64,000 bases of DNA from Treponemataceae bacterium (GTDB lineage Bacteria > Spirochaetota > Spirochaetia > Treponematales > Treponemataceae): positions 1 to 64,000 of the forward strand of contig JAKSTS010000001.1 in the NCBI GenBank assembly GCA_024402455.1, read 5' to 3'. This document shows positions 36,229 to 45,497 of this stretch, in pieces; positions within the stretch are counted from its first letter, which is position 1; every line of letters begins with the position of its first letter. Below the pieces are notes generated by a model that was not told the origin of the DNA, did not search any database, and saw only the letters and a program-made list of their open reading frames with translations. The position numbers and the translations under genes were made by a program.

Positions 36229-37188
36229 ATGAAAAGAGTAATTTCTCTCGCTGCTGTTTTGACATTGGTTTTTGCGCTGGTTAGCAGCTGTTCAAAGTCA
36301 AATACTAAAGCAGACTACATTTTGGCAACAGGCGGTACAAGTGGTACTTATTATCCTTTTGGTGGTGCCATTGCCAACATCTGGAACACAAAAGTTGAAA
36401 ACATGAATGTAACAGCACAGGCAACAGGTGCTTCTGCTGAAAATCTTCGCCTTATCAATAAAGGCGATGCAGAATATGCAATCGTTCAGAACGATGTAAT
36501 GGATTATGCATATAATGGAACAGACTTGTTTGCCGGCGAAAAACTTGCAAATATTATGACAATCGGTACTTTGTACCCTGAAGTTGTTCAGATTGCTGTT
36601 TCAAAAGAAAGTGGAATTAAATCAATTGCAGATTTTAAAGGCAAACGCATTTCTGTTGGTGATGCTGGTTCTGGTGTAGAATTCAATGCAAAACAGATTC
36701 TTGAAGGTTACGGACTCACATTTGATGATATTAAAAAATCAAATCTCTCATTCAAAGAATCTGCTGAAGCAATTCAGAACGGCACATTGGACGGCTGTTT
36801 TATTACAGCTGGTGTTCCAAACTCAGCTTTGCAGGAACTTGCATTTACTGCTGGTCTTATTCTTATTCCAGTTGACGGTGCAGCAGCAGATGCAATTTGT
36901 GCAAAATATGGCTATTACACACAGACAACAATTCCTGCCGGCACATACAAAGGTACAGACACAGATACAGCAGCTCTTGCTATAAAAGCAACTTTGGCTG
37001 TAAATGCAAAATTGGACGAAGCAACAGTTTATGAAATGACAAAGGCTTTGTTTGAAAACCTTACAGACCTTGGAAATGCACATGCAAAAGGCAAGGAAGT
37101 TTCAAAAGAAGCTGCAGTTACAGGTGTTTCTGTTCCTTTCCATCCAGGTGCAGCAAAATATTTCAAAGAAATTGGTTTAATGAACTAA
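36229..37188 (+). CDS. TAXI-family TRAP transporter solute-binding lipoprotein
   Basis: 319 residues. Lipoprotein signal with lipobox LVSSC (Cys21). The mature part has the TAXI hallmarks: ILATGGTSGTYYPFGGAIANIW, TGASAENLRLINKGDAEYAIVQNDV, IMTIGTLYPEVVQIAV, RISVGDAGSGVEFNAKQIL and LDGCFITAGVPNSALQEL. It binds the substrate (glutamate or a dicarboxylate in characterised relatives; not determinable here) in the periplasm and delivers it to the fused permease two genes downstream. GGAGG lies 5 nt before the ATG. First gene of a three-gene operon. Confidence 0.95.
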   Translation: MKRVISLAAVLTLVFALVSSCSKSNTKADYILATGGTSGTYYPFGGAIANIWNTKVENMNVTAQATGASAENLRLINKGDAEYAIVQNDVMDYAYNGTDLFAGEKLANIMTIGTLYPEVVQIAVSKESGIKSIADFKGKRISVGDAGSGVEFNAKQILEGYGLTFDDIKKSNLSFKESAEAIQNGTLDGCFITAGVPNSALQELAFTAGLILIPVDGAAADAICAKYGYYTQTTIPAGTYKGTDTDTAALAIKATLAVNAKLDEATVYEMTKALFENLTDLGNAHAKGKEVSKEAAVTGVSVPFHPGAAKYFKEIGLMN

Positions 37189-37716
37189 TTGAAAAGAAAA
37201 TTTTCAATTCTTATTTTAATAATTCTTTTTGCAGGTGTAATATTTTTTACACCTGCCATTCCTGTTCTTGCAGTCAGCAATAGAAAAAATCCAAAACAAA
37301 GCTTTTATTCTTATGCCGGTTACAAGACAGGTTTTGTTATCAGTTATACACATTCGGTAAATAAAGGGCGTGTACACGATTTTTATGCAGTTACCGAAAA
37401 TAATAAACTACTTCTAGACAGAACCATTTTTGTTTCTTACGGCGCAGGCATTCCAGAACCAGAAGAAACGCCGGGTGCAAAGTTTATGGTTTTAGAAAAT
37501 GGTTATGAAATCAGCAATCTGAATAGAATTGTTCCAAGGCTTATGATGGCTGTTGGAATTGTTGCTGATCACGGGCTTACGCTTTTTCAGCATGGTGAGG
37601 CTTTTGAATATCCTTTTACGGATTATTTTGCACCGCAAACAAGCATTATTTTGGAAATAAAGCGGGTAAATCTCGCTGAATATATAAAAAAACATATGGA
37701 AGATTCTAAAAATTAG
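37189..37716 (+). CDS. DUF1850 protein of TAXI-TRAP operon
   Basis: 175 residues starting with TTG at 37189, immediately after the TAA of the binding-protein gene. Signal or anchor helix 1-24 (MKRKFSILILIILFAGVIFF). YTHSVNKGRVHDFYAV is typical of DUF1850 proteins, which are often encoded next to TAXI-TRAP permeases. Its role may be a periplasmic accessory subunit; not experimentally settled as far as I know. No separate ribosome binding site: translation is probably coupled to the upstream stop. Confidence 0.85.
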   Translation: MKRKFSILILIILFAGVIFFTPAIPVLAVSNRKNPKQSFYSYAGYKTGFVISYTHSVNKGRVHDFYAVTENNKLLLDRTIFVSYGAGIPEPEETPGAKFMVLENGYEISNLNRIVPRLMMAVGIVADHGLTLFQHGEAFEYPFTDYFAPQTSIILEIKRVNLAEYIKKHMEDSKN

Positions 37717-37773
37717 TAAAATTGCATTTTTAGAGATGCCCATTGTTGATATTTCAATTAAAAAGGAGAACAC

Positions 37774-39807
37774 ATGGACGATTTAGAAAATGAAGTTCAG
37801 CCGTCTTCTGGTGTTGTAGAAGATATTCTTCCTACAACAAACGAAGAAGAAATGAAAAATCTTATGAAAGATTTAGACCGTGAACAGGCTTACCGCGAGC
37901 ACAAATGCTGGCGGCAGTATATTACTGTTGTTGTTTCTGTAATTTTTGTATGTTTTCAATTATATGCAACTTTGTCTGGAAAAATTACTGCACAGCTTTT
38001 GCGTGCAACTCATCTTGCATTTGTTCAGCTTCTTGCTTTCCTGCTTTTTCCTGCAACAAAAAAAATGCCAAGAAACACATTGCCATGGTATGACATTGTT
38101 CTGGGTGTAATTGGTGCCAGCTGCTGGCTTTATATTGTTGTCAATTTCGAAAGTCTTGTCCGTCGTTCCGGCAATAATACTGTTCTTGATATAGTTGTTG
38201 CCATAATTGGAATACTGATACTTTTTGAAAGCTGCCGCCGTATTGTCGGGCTTCCTATAATGATAATTGCCGGTTGTTTTGTGCTTTATGCATTCTGTGG
38301 AAAAATTCTTCCGGGATTTTTGCATCATAGAGGTTATTCCCTTCAGCGTGTTGTATGCCATTTGTTCTATAACACAGAAGGAATTATGGGCACTCCGATT
38401 GGTGCATGTTCAACATTTATTTTCTTGTTCATTCTGTTTGGTGCATTGCTTGAAAAAACTGGTATAGGTCATTTCTTTATTGATGTGTGCAATGCAATTG
38501 CAGGCGGTGCATCTGGTGGACCTGCAAAAGTAGCCGTTCTTTCTTCTGCCCTGCTTGGAACTGTTTCTGGTTCTTCTGTTTCAAACACGGTTGGTTCTGG
38601 TTCTTTTACAATTCCAATGATGAAAAAACTTGGCTATAAGCCTGAATTTGCCGGTGCAGTTGAAGCTTCTGCTTCTACCGGTGGTCAGCTTATGCCGCCA
38701 ATTATGGGTGCAGCTGCATTTTTGATGGCAGAAAGCATAGGTGTTTCTTATATTACGATTGTAAAAGCAGCAATTGTTCCTGCAGTTCTGTATTTTGCGG
38801 GCATTTTTATAACTGTTCATCTTGAAGCAAAAAAGCTTGGCCTAAAAGGTCTTCCACGTGAAGAACTGCCGAAATTTCTGCCACTTTTTTTAAAACGCGG
38901 CTATATGATTCTTCCGCTGTTTGTAATAATTTACTTCCTTTGTGTTGGAAAAACTGCTGTTTTTGCTGCATTGATGGGCATTGTTGCTTGTCTTGTAATT
39001 GGAATTGGTGTTTCAATTGCAGACCTTGCTCAGGGCAGAAAACCGACTTTTGGTTCAAGCGACATAATTGATGTTATGTGTGCTGCAGCAAGAAATATCA
39101 TCAGTGTTGCAATTGCATGTGCAATGGCTGGAATAATTATTGGCATCGTAACGCTTACTGGCATTGGTTTAAAACTTGGTGCAGGTCTTGTTTCTCTTGC
39201 GCATGGCAAACTGCTGCTTACACTCATCTTTACAATGATTGCTTCAATTATTCTTGGAATGGGTGCGCCGACAACAGCAAATTATCTTATTACATCAACA
39301 ATTACAGCCGGTGCAATCATTACATGTCTTTATGGCAATGCTGATATTCAGCCGATTATGATGCTGCCGGCACATATGTTTGCATTTTATTTTGGCATTA
39401 TCGCCGATGTTACTCCGCCGGTTGCACTTGCCGCCATTGCCGGAGCGGCAATAGCAAAAGGCAAGCCGATGAAAACCGCATTAAATGCAACAAAACTTGC
39501 AATCGGTGCATTCATTATTCCATATATGTTCGTATACAACCCGCAGATGCTGATGATTGATGCTTCTGCAATGTCTGTTTTGTTTATTTGCATTACTGCA
39601 TTGATTGGAATGTTCGGCATAAGTGTTGCACTTGAAGGCTATGCATTTAGAGATACTTCTGTTGTGCAGCGTGTTTTATTTGCCCTGGCTGGCTTCTTAT
39701 GTGTTGTGCCTGAAACAAAAAGTGATATTGTCGGTCTGTGCCTTATGGCAGGTCTGATTATTTATCAGTTCATTAGAAATTCCTGCGATAAAAAAGCAAA
39801 AGCTTAA
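37774..39807 (+). CDS. TRAP transporter permease, fused 4TM/12TM
   Basis: 677 residues with about 16 hydrophobic segments; a small-subunit-like N-terminal part (residues 45-170) is fused to a DctM-like part (residues about 170-660). DctM signature words include GGASGGPAKVAVLSSALLGTVSGSSVSNTVGSGSFTIPMM, STGGQLMPPIMGAAAFLMAE and ILGMGAPTTANYLI. It is a secondary transporter that takes up the acid from the TAXI binding protein using ion gradients. GGAGA before the ATG. Ends at a terminator (39859-39895). Confidence 0.96.
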   Translation: MDDLENEVQPSSGVVEDILPTTNEEEMKNLMKDLDREQAYREHKCWRQYITVVVSVIFVCFQLYATLSGKITAQLLRATHLAFVQLLAFLLFPATKKMPRNTLPWYDIVLGVIGASCWLYIVVNFESLVRRSGNNTVLDIVVAIIGILILFESCRRIVGLPIMIIAGCFVLYAFCGKILPGFLHHRGYSLQRVVCHLFYNTEGIMGTPIGACSTFIFLFILFGALLEKTGIGHFFIDVCNAIAGGASGGPAKVAVLSSALLGTVSGSSVSNTVGSGSFTIPMMKKLGYKPEFAGAVEASASTGGQLMPPIMGAAAFLMAESIGVSYITIVKAAIVPAVLYFAGIFITVHLEAKKLGLKGLPREELPKFLPLFLKRGYMILPLFVIIYFLCVGKTAVFAALMGIVACLVIGIGVSIADLAQGRKPTFGSSDIIDVMCAAARNIISVAIACAMAGIIIGIVTLTGIGLKLGAGLVSLAHGKLLLTLIFTMIASIILGMGAPTTANYLITSTITAGAIITCLYGNADIQPIMMLPAHMFAFYFGIIADVTPPVALAAIAGAAIAKGKPMKTALNATKLAIGAFIIPYMFVYNPQMLMIDASAMSVLFICITALIGMFGISVALEGYAFRDTSVVQRVLFALAGFLCVVPETKSDIVGLCLMAGLIIYQFIRNSCDKKAKA

Positions 39808-39858
39808 TCTGATTCGTAGGTTTAATGATTTGCTGCCCTGCAGCGGGGCAGTTGATTT

Positions 39859-39895
39859 TGCGCCGGTTTAGTTTTTCTGCCGGCGCATTTTTTTT
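39859..39895 (+). terminator. Terminator of the TRAP operon
   Basis: TGCGCCGG (39859-39866) and CCGGCGCA (39880-39887), 13-nt loop, then eight T. A smaller stem CTGCCC/GGGCAG precedes it around 39835-39851. Confidence 0.93.
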
Positions 39896-39918
39896 GCAGA
39901 TTTTTAGATTTGGTTTAT

Positions 39919-40386
39919 TTATAAAGTGAGTTCTGCAAATTCGGCTTCTGCTGCTTCTGCAAGTTTTTCTGCATTTGCAAAAATCTGCATGCCGCGCTGA
40001 CCTGCGCTTATGGCGACGGCATCAAAGAGAACTGCTGTTTCATCAAAAAAAGTCCTGTATTTTTTCTTCATTCCTAAAGGTGAACAGCCGCCGCGTATAT
40101 AGCCTGTTAAACCTAAAAGTTCATTCTGTTTTACTGGCGCAATGTCTTTTGAATTTGTAATTGCACGTACCTTTTTTAAATTGACTTCGCTGTTTGCCGG
40201 CACACAAAAAACAAAAATCTGCTTGTGTTCATTCCGCATGACGATTGTTTTAAAAACTTGTTCTGGCGGCAGACCGACTTTTTCGGCTGCAGTTACAGCG
40301 TCAGAGAAATTTTCATCAAAGTCATAAGATTTTGTTTCAAAAGGAATGTTTTTCTGTTCAAGAATCCGGATAGCGTTTGTTTTCAT
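39919..40386 (-). CDS. ybaK: Cys-tRNA(Pro) deacylase YbaK/EbsC
   Basis: 155 residues, normal length. Motifs: EQVFKTIVMRN, VFCVPANSEVNLKKVRAIT, GYIRGGCSPLGMKKKYRTFFDETA, and ISAGQRGMQIFAN. The enzyme removes cysteine wrongly attached to tRNA-Pro, which complements the Ala-specific editing domain of ProS. AAGG lies 6 nt before the ATG. It is convergent with the TRAP operon. Confidence 0.96.
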   Translation of the reverse strand: MKTNAIRILEQKNIPFETKSYDFDENFSDAVTAAEKVGLPPEQVFKTIVMRNEHKQIFVFCVPANSEVNLKKVRAITNSKDIAPVKQNELLGLTGYIRGGCSPLGMKKKYRTFFDETAVLFDAVAISAGQRGMQIFANAEKLAEAAEAEFAELTL

Positions 40387-40449
40387 TTTTGACCTTTTAA
40401 TATATTTTTGATTTTCATAATTTACAGATTATATGCACAGTTCTTTGGA

Positions 40450-41388
40450 TTATGGAATAAAATTATATGTCCGTATCCAGGTTGACGGCGTTGTTTCTCC
40501 TGTCCGCAATGAATAACGTTTAAAAACCAGGGTTTGTGCAGCTTCGTCAACAGTTACAAAAGTCCAATAGCGGATGTCATCTTTGTCTGGTCTAAGAGAA
40601 CCTGCAACATATTGTGCAAAAGTTCCGTTTGTATCAAAAGACGGTTCATGATTATGTCCGGTAAAAAACATATCAATTGTGTATTCATCTGTTAAATACA
40701 GCAGTTTAAGCTTTTCTGCCGGATCGGCAAGCATAAAGTAAGTGTTTCCGTCTGTAAATATAATCGGATAATGAATGAAAACGAATTTGCGCTTTGAATC
40801 GGAAGACAGAGCCTGTTCAAAGTTGTTAAGCTGTTTTGTTCCAAGTGTTCCAGAAGCAGAGTCAAGAAAATAAAAGCTTCGGTTTATTGAATTATCTGAA
40901 AAATTATAAAACGAAGTGCCGGGCGTTACATAGACAGGCCATCTTGTTTTTCCGCCGTTCCACAGATCATGGTTGCCGATAACGCCGTAAACTGGCGCGT
41001 TATTTGTCTGCGATTTTATAAAAGTTATAAATGTCTGGTAAAGTTGATATTGATTTAGTTTGCCTGCTTCTGTCTGGTCACCTAAAGTTGCAACAAAACT
41101 TACGGAATGTCCTGCACTTGCTTCCTGAGAAATTGAAGCAGAAATCTGTGTATAAGGCAGAAGAGTTTCGGATTCATACCCGAGATGCAAATCTGAAAAA
41201 AGCAGAAATGTATATGTTGAATTTAGTGAAGGAGCGGCATAATGTGCCAGATTGGCGTCAATTCTTTCGTCCGGCTGGTTGTCGCTGTAAAACAAGCCGG
41301 AATATGGGGTTGAACCGCCACCGCCTCCGCAGGCAAAGAAAAGCATTGAAAATATAGAAATAAATATGAATTTGCAAAAATATTTCAT
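40450..41388 (-). CDS. Calcineurin-like metallophosphoesterase lipoprotein
   Basis: 312 residues from ATG 41388. Lipoprotein signal ending MLFFACGGGGGS (Cys20), then a metallophosphoesterase domain: LLFSDLHLGY, ATLGDQTEAG, YGVIGNHDLWNGG, FIHYP and FFTGHNHEPSF supply the metal ligands. It would act outside the cytoplasmic membrane on phosphodiesters or phosphomonoesters; substrate unknown. The ATG lies 4 nt after the stop codon of the barrel-like gene, so the two form an operon. Confidence 0.9.
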   Translation of the reverse strand: MKYFCKFIFISIFSMLFFACGGGGGSTPYSGLFYSDNQPDERIDANLAHYAAPSLNSTYTFLLFSDLHLGYESETLLPYTQISASISQEASAGHSVSFVATLGDQTEAGKLNQYQLYQTFITFIKSQTNNAPVYGVIGNHDLWNGGKTRWPVYVTPGTSFYNFSDNSINRSFYFLDSASGTLGTKQLNNFEQALSSDSKRKFVFIHYPIIFTDGNTYFMLADPAEKLKLLYLTDEYTIDMFFTGHNHEPSFDTNGTFAQYVAGSLRPDKDDIRYWTFVTVDEAAQTLVFKRYSLRTGETTPSTWIRTYNFIP

Positions 41389-41392
41389 ATTG

Positions 41393-42106
41393 TTACCATT
41401 TATAAGAAGCAAAAAGTCTTGCCTGAAAACCTTCCATAGCACCATTTAATGTAAATTGGTCTGTGTATCGCACAACGCCAATTGCACCAACCGAAAATTT
41501 CTTTGAAACGTCAAATGAATAACCAAGCATATAATAAGGTGTGCAGAATTCCGGATAATAATATTCATCAAAAGACGAAAGTCGTGCATAAATTTCATGA
41601 ACATTGAGAAATCGTTTGCGGATGTCTAAAATAAATGCATGATCAATTTTCTGTATGTTTATGTTGTTGTTTCGTCTTGAAACGACAGATGAATTTTTAT
41701 AGTCAAATCCGTATCCAATTGAAAAGACAAGCGGATTTTCATAATTGGAACTTTTCAATGAAAACAAACCCATGCAAAGATAATTTTGCTCTGAAGCTTT
41801 ATATTTAAACAGTTTTGAATAATGAAAAGTGTTTTTTATTGAAAAATCGAATCTTCTGCTTGTATAAGGCGAAAGCAAAACACTTGTTGCTGCATTAAAA
41901 AAAGAATCGTTTATGCTTAAACCGGAATCGGAAATAAAGTCTTCATCTAAAGTTTTTCTTAATGTAAAAGTGCCTTCTAAAGGTGTTTTTATTGTTGTAG
42001 TTTTCTGGTAACCGCCGGAGAAAGAAAGACCTTCGCCCCAGTAACCTGCAGCAAAAATATAAAATGAGACAGTAAACATAGAAAAAACAAGAAAAAGTTT
42101 TTTCAT
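41393..42106 (-). CDS. Outer-membrane beta-barrel-like protein
   Basis: 237 residues from ATG 42106. Signal peptide MMKKLFLVFSMFTVSFYIFA. The mature sequence alternates hydrophobic and polar residues with frequent aromatic ends (for example FSIGYGFDYKNSSV, YMLGYSFDVSKKFSV, FQARLFASYKW), ending in W, as in outer-membrane barrels. A TTG directly before the ATG (42109) stands 10 nt from a strong AGGAGG and could be the real start. Partner of the phosphoesterase gene 4 nt downstream. Function unknown. Confidence 0.78.
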   Translation of the reverse strand: MKKLFLVFSMFTVSFYIFAAGYWGEGLSFSGGYQKTTTIKTPLEGTFTLRKTLDEDFISDSGLSINDSFFNAATSVLLSPYTSRRFDFSIKNTFHYSKLFKYKASEQNYLCMGLFSLKSSNYENPLVFSIGYGFDYKNSSVVSRRNNNINIQKIDHAFILDIRKRFLNVHEIYARLSSFDEYYYPEFCTPYYMLGYSFDVSKKFSVGAIGVVRYTDQFTLNGAMEGFQARLFASYKW

Positions 42107-42309
42107 CAATTTGCTGCAGCCTCCTGTAAAGAGGGCAAAACTTTTAAAAATTTAAAGATTCTGCCAAAAAAGATAAGATAAAAGACAAGCTTAGTTTAGC
42201 ACAATTATGTTAGCTTGTAAAACAAGGTTTCAGGTTAAAGCATTTTATTCAGGCTTAAGGCAGCAGGCTAAAAATTGAAAATTTTTAGTATTATCAAGAA
42301 TAAAATCTC

Positions 42310-42338
42310 TTTCCATAAAAATACAAGTAGTGTATAAT
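42310..42338 (+). promoter_or_regulatory. Promoter of pyrB-pyrI-pyrC
   Basis: TTTCCA (42310-42315), 17-nt spacer, TATAAT (42333-42338). The long distance to pyrB gives a leader of about 250 nt. Confidence 0.75.
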
Positions 42339-42404
42339 TCTGAAAGTTTGAGCATTTAGGCAAATTAAAGGTGTTTACAGAATTTTTTTGATAAATGCCG
42401 GTGA

Positions 42405-42437
42405 TTTTTAAATTGTTGAATCATAACAATTTAAAAA
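42405..42437 (+). promoter_or_regulatory. Leader hairpin upstream of pyrB
   Basis: TTTTTAAATTGTT (42405-42417) and AACAATTTAAAAA (42425-42437) form a perfect 13-bp stem with a 7-nt loop GAATCAT. A second AT stem is AAAAATT/AATTTTT (42485-42491/42498-42504). Together they could support attenuation or slow the polymerase. Confidence 0.55.
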
Positions 42438-42594
42438 TATGCTTTCAGATTGTTCATAAATTGAAATTTCTGGAAGCTTCATTAAAAAATTTGTTCGAAT
42501 TTTTCAAACTTGGATTTGTTATATATTTGCTGCAAAACAAATATGTAGAAATTATTGAAAATTATAAAATTGAAAAGAAGTCTTTGGAGGATTC

Positions 42595-43518
42595 ATGCTT
42601 GCAGGACGCCATCTGCTTGAGCCAGCAGATTTGTCAGTTGATGAAATGGAAGAAATTTTTTCTTTAGCAGAAGAAATTATTGTTGATCCAAGTGCCTTTT
42701 CTGAAGTTTGTCATGGGAAAATTTTAGCGACACTGTTTTTTGAGCCGAGTACACGTACTCGGCTTTCTTTTGAGGCGGCCATGCTTCGCCTTGGTGGAAA
42801 AACGCTTGGTTTTGCCGAAGCTTCAAGCAGTTCTGCAACAAAAGGCGAAAGTCTTGCAGATACAATTCGTGTTGTTTCTTCTTATGCAGATATAATTGCA
42901 ATGAGAAACCCAAAAGAAGGTGCTGCAGTTCTTGCATCAAAGTATTCAACAGTTCCTGTTATTAATGCTGGTGACGGTGGTCATCATCATCCGACACAGA
43001 CATTAACAGACTTGCTTACAATCAGAGCCCACAAAGGCGGTTTTTCGGGTCTTACAATCGGACTTTGCGGCGATTTGAAATTTGGCCGCACCGTTCATAG
43101 CCTTGCAAAAGCAATGAGCCGTTACCCAGATAACAAATTTGTATTGATAAGTCCAAAAGAACTTCAGATTCCAGAATATATTACAAAACAGGTTTTTCAT
43201 GATGCAGGTGTTTCTTTTGTTGAAGAAGAGCGTCTTGAAAATGTCATTGGCGATCTGGACATTCTGTACATGACACGTGTTCAAAAAGAAAGGTTCTTTA
43301 ATGAACAGGATTATATAAGATTAAAAGACAGCTATATTCTGGATAAGCAGAAAATGCGCAATGCAAAACAGTCAATGATTGTACTTCACCCTCTTCCACG
43401 TGTAAATGAAATTTCACCGGAAATTGATGATGATCCGCGTGCTGTTTATTTTAAGCAGGTTAAATACGGAATGTATGTGCGTATGGCACTTATGGCAAAA
43501 CTTACTGGTTCGGTTTAA
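42595..43518 (+). CDS. pyrB: Aspartate carbamoyltransferase, catalytic chain
   Basis: 307 residues. Hallmarks: [13 protein letters not shown] (STRTR at 52-56, carbamoyl-phosphate binding), [16 protein letters not shown] and [14 protein letters not shown]. It forms carbamoyl aspartate, the first committed step of pyrimidine synthesis, as a trimer that assembles with PyrI. GGAGGATTC precedes the ATG. It is 10 nt upstream of pyrI. Confidence 0.98.
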   Translation: MLAGRHLLEPADLSVDEMEEIFSLAEEIIVDPSAFSEVCHGKILATLFFEPSTRTRLSFEAAMLRLGGKTLGFAEASSSSATKGESLADTIRVVSSYADIIAMRNPKEGAAVLASKYSTVPVINAGDGGHHHPTQTLTDLLTIRAHKGGFSGLTIGLCGDLKFGRTVHSLAKAMSRYPDNKFVLISPKELQIPEYITKQVFHDAGVSFVEEERLENVIGDLDILYMTRVQKERFFNEQDYIRLKDSYILDKQKMRNAKQSMIVLHPLPRVNEISPEIDDDPRAVYFKQVKYGMYVRMALMAKLTGSV

Positions 43519-43528
43519 GGAGAGTTTT

Positions 43529-43990
43529 ATGCTTAACGTAGATACAATTAAAAATGGTCTTGTAATTGATCATATAAAAGCAGGTGCAGGCGCCCGCATT
43601 TTCAACTGGCTTGGTTTAGACAAGGCAAATTATTGTGTTGCGCTTATAATGAATGTCCCGTCAAAAGACATGGGGCGCAAAGACATAATCAAAATAGACA
43701 ATATAATCAACTTTGATTATTCTGTTCTTGGTGTAATCGACCCAAATATTACGGTAAACATCATCAAAAATGAAAAAATCGAACGGAAAATCAGATTAAC
43801 ATTGCCGGAACGCGTTGAAAACGTAATAAAATGCAAAAATCCACGCTGCATAACAAGCACAGAACAATATATTCCGCATGTATTTTTGCTTTCTGACTGC
43901 AAAAGGGCAGAATATCATTGTGAATATTGTGATGAAATTTTTCATGCAGGTGATATTTTTGCGTCTGCTACAAACTCTATTGGTTTCTAG
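43529..43990 (+). CDS. pyrI: Aspartate carbamoyltransferase regulatory chain
   Basis: 153 residues from ATG 43529 (GGAGA upstream). The effector domain is followed by the C4 zinc domain: C102, C107 (CKNPRC), C131 and C134 (CEYC). PyrI binds CTP and ATP and controls PyrB allosterically. The frame is open back to 43406, inside pyrB, but the first ATG with a ribosome binding site is at 43529. Presence of pyrI points to an ATCase with CTP feedback. Confidence 0.97.
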   Translation: MLNVDTIKNGLVIDHIKAGAGARIFNWLGLDKANYCVALIMNVPSKDMGRKDIIKIDNIINFDYSVLGVIDPNITVNIIKNEKIERKIRLTLPERVENVIKCKNPRCITSTEQYIPHVFLLSDCKRAEYHCEYCDEIFHAGDIFASATNSIGF

Positions 43991-44032
43991 CAGTTTATAA
44001 TAGTGCAGATTTTTTCTTAACAGGGGTAAATA

Positions 44033-45442
44033 ATGACGACTTTGTTTTATAATGCACGTCTTGTAGATGCATTCTGCGATAATGACGGTGCAATTCTTGT
44101 AGAAGATGGCTTTATCAAGAATGTGTTTATGGGTTTTCTGTTGCCCTCTGTTTTGAATACTTTATTTAAGGAAAAATCTGAAGTTGAAATGGTAGACTGC
44201 AAAGGACTTGTGCTTATGCCTTCGTTTGTTGACATGCATGCACATTTCCGCTATCCGGGTCAGCCGCAGAAAGAAGAGCTTGAAACTGCATTAAAAGCAG
44301 CTGTTGCCGGTGGTTTTGGCACGCTTATGCTTATGCCGAACACAAATCCTGTCGTTTCAAGTGCAGAAGAAGCAAGATTTGTTCAGCTTCAGGCTGCACA
44401 ATTAAAACTTGCAGATGTAGTTCAGTCAATCAGCATTACCCGCGGTTTTGACGGAACAAACACCGAACATTTAACCAGGCTGGATTCAAGCCTGCACCCA
44501 GTTATAAGCGAAGACGGCCACGATGTTAATGCAGCTTCTGTTATGCTTGCTGCAATGAAAAAATGTGCAAAAAATAATCTGCTTGTTTCGTGTCATTGCG
44601 AAGATTTTTCTTTTGCAGAAGCAGCAAGAGTACCGCGTGGAGATGTTGTTACGCTTTTAAAGCAGGATGAAGTTGCCTTGCAAAATGGAGCTGACGAAGC
44701 AGGTCATGCAGAACGTTTTGCAAAAATTGATGCATATATGAAAAAAGCAGAACAGCTTCTTGCTGCTGCTGAAGACATTGCAACGATAAGGAATTTGTAT
44801 CTTTCTGAAATTGCAGGCTGCAACATTCATATTGCACATGTAAGTACAGCTGCTTCTCTTGAAGCAGTTGAACAGGCAAAACAAAAACGTGGTTCTGCTG
44901 TTTCCTGCGAAGTAACCCCGCATCATATTGCACTTTCAGGTTCAATGGTTGAATTTGTAAATCCACCGATTCGCCCCGAAAAAGACAGGCTTGCTCTTAT
45001 AGAAGGAATAAAACGTGGTGTTGTAGATTGCATTGCAACAGACCATGCACCGCACAGCAAAGACGAGAAAAAACGCGGAGCATGCGGTTTTTCTGGTCTT
45101 GAAACTGCATTTGCCGTCTGCTATGACGAGCTTGTTTTAAAAAAGCATATAAGTTTGAACAAATTGTCAGCATTGATGTCTGCAAACCCTGCAAAACGGC
45201 TGGGTACAAACTGCGGAATCCTGCGTCCAGGCCGTCAGGCAGATTTTGTTCTTATCGACCTTAATAAAAAATGGAAAGTCGATTCAGAAAATTTCTATTC
45301 TAAAGGAAAACATTCGCCTTTTAACGGTCTTACTTTGCAGGGCAAAATCATGCAGACAATCCGCCGTGGCAAGGTAGTTTTTAGTGCCGGCGATTTGCAG
45401 CTTAATCATCCTGAAGATGACGAAGCTGTTTTGCAGGAATAA
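44033..45442 (+). CDS. pyrC: Dihydroorotase
   Basis: 469 residues, longer than the roughly 430 of type I dihydroorotases. Metal ligands: MHAHFRYPG (His69, His71), LPVISEDG-type region (PVISEDGHD), HCEDF, HIAHVS and TDHAPHS. It cyclises carbamoyl aspartate to dihydroorotate. AGGGG lies 6 nt before the ATG. Third gene of the pyrB-pyrI-pyrC unit; with the leader structure, joint regulation is likely. The PGQPQKEELETALKAA insert-like region is typical of the class. Confidence 0.95.
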   Translation: MTTLFYNARLVDAFCDNDGAILVEDGFIKNVFMGFLLPSVLNTLFKEKSEVEMVDCKGLVLMPSFVDMHAHFRYPGQPQKEELETALKAAVAGGFGTLMLMPNTNPVVSSAEEARFVQLQAAQLKLADVVQSISITRGFDGTNTEHLTRLDSSLHPVISEDGHDVNAASVMLAAMKKCAKNNLLVSCHCEDFSFAEAARVPRGDVVTLLKQDEVALQNGADEAGHAERFAKIDAYMKKAEQLLAAAEDIATIRNLYLSEIAGCNIHIAHVSTAASLEAVEQAKQKRGSAVSCEVTPHHIALSGSMVEFVNPPIRPEKDRLALIEGIKRGVVDCIATDHAPHSKDEKKRGACGFSGLETAFAVCYDELVLKKHISLNKLSALMSANPAKRLGTNCGILRPGRQADFVLIDLNKKWKVDSENFYSKGKHSPFNGLTLQGKIMQTIRRGKVVFSAGDLQLNHPEDDEAVLQE

Positions 45443-45497
45443 TGCATTGCCTTTGTGCAGAATATTGTGAATATCTGAATTTTCAGCAGGAACCAAA

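Larger units (their letters stand above)
42110..42594. other. Leader and promoter region of pyrBIC
   Basis: 485 nt. Promoter at 42310-42338, then a transcript leader of about 250 nt holding two stems (42405-42437 and 42485-42104-type AT-rich stem at 42485-42504). No convincing gene: a 90-codon frame at 42395-42667 overlaps pyrB in another frame and has no ribosome binding site. Confidence 0.65.

Noticed and set aside
42395..42667. 90-codon frame overlapping the start of pyrB
   Set aside because: No ribosome binding site; lies mainly in the structured leader; the overlap with pyrB is in another frame.
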